Below the pieces are notes generated by a model. It was not told the DNA's origin. It was given only the letters and a program-made list of their open reading frames with translations, and did not search any database. Positions 24,207 through 27,594 of a stretch of DNA of 27,594 nucleotides are shown piece by piece. Position 1 is the stretch's first letter, and every line of letters begins with the position of its first letter. Origin of the DNA: Lachnospiraceae bacterium (lineage in GTDB: Bacteria > Bacillota > Clostridia > Lachnospirales > Lachnospiraceae); contig CAADTT010000127.1 in assembly GCA_900752065.1 (NCBI GenBank), positions 1 to 27,594 on the forward strand. Reading direction: 5' to 3'. The position numbers and the translations under genes are program-made.

Positions 24207-25361
24207 ATGGGGATTGGAAGCAAAGTAAAAAATATGTTCCGGCGGTTCGGGGCTGCGTCGGGGGATTATGAGCAGATCCTTCAGGAGCAGCGGGAGATAA
24301 AAAAGATGCTGGCGGAACTGAAAAAGAGCGGTACTGCCCAGACGAAGGCTCTGGATGAGCTGAAAAAACAGGTGGACCGGGAGTTTCAGAGAAGAGACGA
24401 CTGGGGAAAGCGTGCGGCAGAGACGAGGCGGATCGCCGCAGGACGTCAGGTATGGGTCATCAAATGCCCGGCGCCGGAGGATGCGTCGCGGGTGCGCTGG
24501 GGAGATTACCACTATGCGGTGTCTTTAAAAAGACATCTGGAGCGGCTGGGCTGCTATGTCATCCTTGACACAAGGGAGGACTGGGGCTGCGAATCCGGCG
24601 CAGATGTGGTGCTGGCGCTGAGGGGCTGCCTGTTCTACCGTCCGGACAGACGGAACGAAGACTGTCTCTATGTGATGTGGAATATCAGCCATCCCGACCG
24701 GGTGACAGCGGAGGAGTATGAGCTTTATGATGTGGTGTGCGTGGGTTCCCGCTTTTATGCAAAGCAGCTTCAGAAAAAGGTAACCGTGCCCGTCCTGCCT
24801 CTGCTGCAGTGCACCGATACTGATTTATTTTACCCGGATGAAACAGCGGATACCTCCGAAGGAGACTATATCTTTATTGGAAATTCCAGGGGGATCGCCA
24901 GAAGCTGCGTCATGTGGGCGGTGGAGGATAGGCTGCCTCTGAAGATCTGGGGCAGCGGCTGGGGAAGAATCCTTCACGGCCATATGGACCTCAGCGAGGC
25001 GCCAACGATAGAAAATAATGAGATCCCCGCACTGTACCGTGGGGTGAAGGTCACTCTGAATGACCACTGGCAGGACATGCTGGACTACCAGTTTGTAAAT
25101 AACCGGATCTTTGATGCGCTTGCCTGCGGACTTCCTGTCATTTCAGACGGCTGTGAGGAGTTAAAGGAGATCTTTCCGGAGGCGGTGCTGTACTATAGCA
25201 GCAGGGAAGAGTTTGAGGCGTGTCTGCAGAGGATTGAAAAGGATTATGATGCGGTCAAAGCGTGCGTGAAAAAGCAGTGGAAGATGATCGACGAAAAGTA
25301 TTCCTTCCGGGCGCGGGCGGCGGAGCTGGTGGAGATTGCGGAGAAGTACCGCAAAAGCTGA
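24207..25361 (+). CDS. Glycosyltransferase, GT4/CgeB-like (Glycos_transf_1_2 type)
   Basis: A 384-residue predicted cytoplasmic GT-B enzyme. Residues 1-15 include a basic SKVKNMFRRF stretch, then a charged helix (about 20-65, likely coiled coil). The N-terminal Rossmann domain follows, with WVIKCPAPED and an YVMWNISHPDRV segment. The C-terminal domain has FIGNSRG, then the sugar-nucleotide-binding region NNRIFDALACGLPVISD with the nearby Asp/Glu residues, as in the CgeB-like GT4 group. AAGGAGAGG precedes the ATG. The element at 24011-24175 separates it from the flippase-like gene. The KVKNMF basic stretch also occurs at the C-terminus of the GT2 encoded at 4391, suggesting a common membrane-association device. 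The sugar is unknown. Confidence 0.82.
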   Translation: MGIGSKVKNMFRRFGAASGDYEQILQEQREIKKMLAELKKSGTAQTKALDELKKQVDREFQRRDDWGKRAAETRRIAAGRQVWVIKCPAPEDASRVRWGDYHYAVSLKRHLERLGCYVILDTREDWGCESGADVVLALRGCLFYRPDRRNEDCLYVMWNISHPDRVTAEEYELYDVVCVGSRFYAKQLQKKVTVPVLPLLQCTDTDLFYPDETADTSEGDYIFIGNSRGIARSCVMWAVEDRLPLKIWGSGWGRILHGHMDLSEAPTIENNEIPALYRGVKVTLNDHWQDMLDYQFVNNRIFDALACGLPVISDGCEELKEIFPEAVLYYSSREEFEACLQRIEKDYDAVKACVKKQWKMIDEKYSFRARAAELVEIAEKYRKS

Positions 25362-25396
25362 TTTTTTGTGTGGAGAGATGAGTTCCCATCAAAGAC

Positions 25397-25401
25397 AGGA
25401 G
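25397..25401 (+). promoter_or_regulatory. Ribosome binding site deciding a TTG start at 25409
   Basis: AGGAG lies 7 bp before TTG 25409. The next in-frame ATG (25418) is 16 bp from the site, too far for normal initiation, so TTG is preferred. Confidence 0.65.
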
Positions 25402-25408
25402 AATAGAA

Positions 25409-27319
25409 TTGAGCGGAATGTTAAATCACTTAAAGAAATATAAGAGAATCCTTGCGGTTATCGCGATCGTGCTGATCACCGCAGCCGTGGAACTGATCGC
25501 GAATATCCATGCGCTGCGGGGAGGATATGACAGCCTGGATCTCAGCGAAAAGATTGAGGTGACGGAAGAGGACGGAAACGAAAAGTATCAGGTGCAGTTT
25601 CAGTCGGAAAAAGGAATTTATGTCCGTCAGATTTTCTTGACCGGAAATTTTCCGGAAAATGCGGTGTACAGGATTCGGACGAAAGAGATCAACGGATTCG
25701 GGAAAAAAGAAACCGGAGTTTACAGCGATTCGGTGGGATCTTATTTTTCAGAATACAGTACGAATATCGGAAAAAAGATCTGTTCTATAAAAATAACAAT
25801 GATCAAAAAAGAAGGTATGGAACTTTCCGGGGTATCGCTTTCTAACCGTTTTGAAATCAATAAATACCGTGTTTTATTTGTTTTTCTTGCCTTGAGCCTT
25901 CTTTACCTGATATTTTTTGAGGAAGTATTTCAAAAAAAGGCAGAGTGGTATTTTGCGGTATATGCCATGGCTTTTGGAATCCTTCTGATTGTGCTGGCGC
26001 AGCCCATGTGTAACTCCTGGGATGAACAGATTCATTTTAAGAGAAGTTATACCATCGCCAGCGGAAAGACGGTGAGATGGACGGAGGCGGCACAATGTAT
26101 TGCTGAGCGGACAAACTTCCGCTGCAATACGAAGGCGGAGTTTGCACAGCTCCGGGACTATATGAATCAGAGAGATGATGTGATCGTGGAAGAAGAGGCA
26201 AGAAATTCTCTGTTTGTCTCGTATCAAAATCTCGCCTATCTTCCAATGGCGCTGTTTTTGGGGATTGGAAAGCTCCTGAGACTGCCGTTTTCTGTGCTGT
26301 TTGCCTTTGGAAAACTGGGAAATTTATTTTTATATGTATTTGTCATGTTCTGGGCGATACGTCTGGCAAAGAACAAAAAACTTTTTCTGGCTTTTATTGC
26401 CATGCTGCCGACCCCTCTGTTTCAGGCATGTTCCTATACCTATGACGGCGTAGTTTTTTCTTTTGTCACTCTGGGGTGTGTTCTGTGGTGCCGGGAAACC
26501 TTTTTTGGAGAGGAACGCATGAACCGGCGGGCAGTGGCTGCGGCAGGATGTCTGTTTGTGCTTGGCTGTCTGTCGAAAGCCGTGTACATTCCTGTTGTCC
26601 TGCTCATGCTTCTGCTCCCGCAGCTTCGGAAGCAGCCGAAAAAAGTAAAGCGGATGCTGGGTGCGGGCGTTCTTCTGATATTTGTGCTTGTCATGATGAC
26701 TTTTGTACTTCCTGTAGTCACGAATATTTTGTCAGGCAACCTTTCCTATGGCGGGGATTCCAGAGGAGGGGATACCAGCGCTGTGCGCCAGATGATCTCT
26801 ATGGTGAAGCATCCCTGGGAGAGCATCCGGCTGCTGATCGGGGACATATGCAGCCTGGATAATTTCAGAAATCTGGGAAATGTGGAATCGGACAGTTACT
26901 TTTTCGGAAATCTGATGCTTTTGAATTATTCTGCTATGGGTACGCTGGCAGATAAATGGTGTATACTGCTCCTTCCGGTGCTGACCGTTCTGCTCTTCCA
27001 CGAAGAGCCGGGAAATGAAAGAATCGCGCGGTGCAAGGCAGGGGAGAAAGCCCTGATGTGGGGAGTCTTTGCGGTGATCGTGCTGCTGATCTGGACGGCG
27101 CTGTATCTGAGTTTTACTCCGGTGGGGGCATCCGGGATCGCAGGGGTGCAGGCGAGATATTACCTGCCGCTGCTTTATCTGGGTGCACTTCTGGTGACGA
27201 ATACGAAGGTGAAGGTGCAGGTCAGCCCGTATACGCTGACAAAGACGGCATGTTTTGCAGCCTGGCTGTTCCAGGCTGCGGCGCTGGGAGGACTGGCGCT
27301 TTGGGGACGGCTGTTGTGA
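25409..27319 (+). CDS. DUF2142 family membrane protein, possible extracytoplasmic glycosyltransferase
   Basis: A 636-residue membrane protein from a TTG start. One N-terminal membrane helix (about 12-32) is followed by an extracytoplasmic beta-rich domain of about 115 residues, then about ten further membrane segments. DUF2142 landmarks are visible: NSWDEQIHFKR, corresponding to the family's DExxHF motif; MLPTPLFQACSYTYDG; and near the end GVQARYYLPLL. Family members sit in surface polysaccharide loci and are thought to resemble GT-C enzymes, with the Asp-Glu pair as the active-site candidate (inference). It is the last gene here and is followed 11 bp later by element copy B, so the locus probably ends with it. 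Confidence 0.83.
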   Translation: MSGMLNHLKKYKRILAVIAIVLITAAVELIANIHALRGGYDSLDLSEKIEVTEEDGNEKYQVQFQSEKGIYVRQIFLTGNFPENAVYRIRTKEINGFGKKETGVYSDSVGSYFSEYSTNIGKKICSIKITMIKKEGMELSGVSLSNRFEINKYRVLFVFLALSLLYLIFFEEVFQKKAEWYFAVYAMAFGILLIVLAQPMCNSWDEQIHFKRSYTIASGKTVRWTEAAQCIAERTNFRCNTKAEFAQLRDYMNQRDDVIVEEEARNSLFVSYQNLAYLPMALFLGIGKLLRLPFSVLFAFGKLGNLFLYVFVMFWAIRLAKNKKLFLAFIAMLPTPLFQACSYTYDGVVFSFVTLGCVLWCRETFFGEERMNRRAVAAAGCLFVLGCLSKAVYIPVVLLMLLLPQLRKQPKKVKRMLGAGVLLIFVLVMMTFVLPVVTNILSGNLSYGGDSRGGDTSAVRQMISMVKHPWESIRLLIGDICSLDNFRNLGNVESDSYFFGNLMLLNYSAMGTLADKWCILLLPVLTVLLFHEEPGNERIARCKAGEKALMWGVFAVIVLLIWTALYLSFTPVGASGIAGVQARYYLPLLYLGALLVTNTKVKVQVSPYTLTKTACFAAWLFQAAALGGLALWGRLL

Positions 27320-27330
27320 TGGAACTGTAA

Positions 27331-27494
27331 GTAACCGTTCAGCCGCGCCATTCACAAAGCCGCACCTACGGTGCTTTCCGCTGCTACGCAGCTATCTTTG
27401 TTCATGATCTGGTGTTCAGCTCATGCTCTTGAACGTTCACAAAAGTATGCGAGCATGATTTTTGCTCTCGTTCAAGGCATGGCTGAACTGTTAC
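27331..27494 (-). repeat. Structured MITE-like element, long copy B (reverse orientation)
   Basis: Terminal inverted repeats GTAACCGTTCAGCC (27331-27344) and GGCTGAACTGTTAC (27481-27494) differ at one position. Read on the - strand it has the same order of parts as copy A: a hairpin arm with CTTGAACG/CGTTCAAG, then the Y-shape. The Y-shape has outer stem ACAAAG/CTTTGT (27354-27359 with 27396-27401) enclosing GCTGC-GTA-GCAGC (27380-27392) and GCACC-GTA-GGTGC (27362-27374), then GAATG and the terminal repeat. Compared with copy A, three stem pairs changed on both sides while pairing was kept. It follows the DUF2142 gene directly and may also act as its transcript 3' end. Confidence 0.87.
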
Positions 27495-27511
27495 GTACAG
27501 TTTTGAAAGGT

Positions 27512-27535
27512 AAAAAAAAATCGCACAAAATGTGC
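27512..27535 (-). terminator. Weak candidate - strand terminator
   Basis: On the - strand a GCACA-TTT-TGTGC hairpin (27523-27535) is followed by GA and nine T (27512-27520). The 5-bp stem is short. If real it would end a transcript coming from a - strand gene beyond the window. The rest of 27495-27594 is AT-rich with no gene; a TGTAAAATATAAG stretch near 27564-27576 resembles a -10 region but has no good -35 box. Confidence 0.3.
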
Positions 27536-27594
27536 TGATTTCATGTGGATTCCTAAAAGATGGTGTAAAATATAAGAAAAACTTTTTCGCAGAG

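Overview
The window reads as one long, one-directional cell-surface glycan locus from a Gram-positive gut-type Bacillota, most likely a Lachnospiraceae member. This rests on near-consensus housekeeping promoters, strong AGGAGG-type ribosome binding sites with frequent TTG/GTG starts, a secreted amidase with tandem YYF-type wall-binding repeats, and moderate GC. No 16S or other taxonomic marker is present, so the genus is not assigned. All 19 genes I accept lie on the + strand; no tRNA, rRNA, CRISPR array or transposase was seen.

Layout. (1) 1-2068: hairpin-rich leader, a perfect-consensus promoter and a secreted zinc N-acetylmuramoyl-L-alanine amidase. (2) 2069-8948: a promoter, then a WbaP/CpsE-type initiating sugar-phosphate transferase and five cytoplasmic GT2 glycosyltransferases, two of them tandem paralogues, with an internal promoter before the second paralogue. 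(3) 8945-10567: a two-component polysaccharide ABC exporter (Wzm/Wzt or TagG/TagH type). (4) 10580-15049: a GlfT2-like galactofuranosyltransferase and UDP-galactopyranose mutase, with a polysaccharide pyruvyl transferase (PPT) family gene between them; a 116-bp tandem repeat fills the gap after glfT2. (5) 15089-17473: a ferredoxin-type F420-hydrogenase-beta (FrhB-like) protein and a second PPT. (6) 17488-22858: a multi-pass probable GT-C enzyme, a promoter, a DPM1-like polyprenyl-phosphate glycosyltransferase, and a 779-residue protein fusing a PPT domain to an FrhB-like domain. (7) 22978-27319: a flippase-like (UPF0104/LPG-synthase TM) membrane protein, a GT4-like transferase and a DUF2142 membrane protein.

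How it probably works (inference): the initiator loads a sugar phosphate on undecaprenyl phosphate; the GT2 enzymes and the Galf transferase extend the chain in the cytoplasm using UDP-Galf made by Glf; the ABC exporter moves it out. The DPM1-like enzyme and the GT-C/DUF2142 membrane proteins could decorate the exported chain from polyprenyl-phosphate sugars. The PPT and FrhB proteins look like a redox or ketal modification module whose chemistry I cannot state.

The two most unusual things are: (a) the PPT + FrhB module, present both as neighbouring genes and as a fusion; (b) a family of structured, terminal-inverted-repeat (MITE-like) intergenic elements at 19364-19418, 24011-24175 and 27331-27494. 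The two long copies share a Y-shaped fold with compensatory base changes, and the 116-bp tandem repeat has the same kind of fold.
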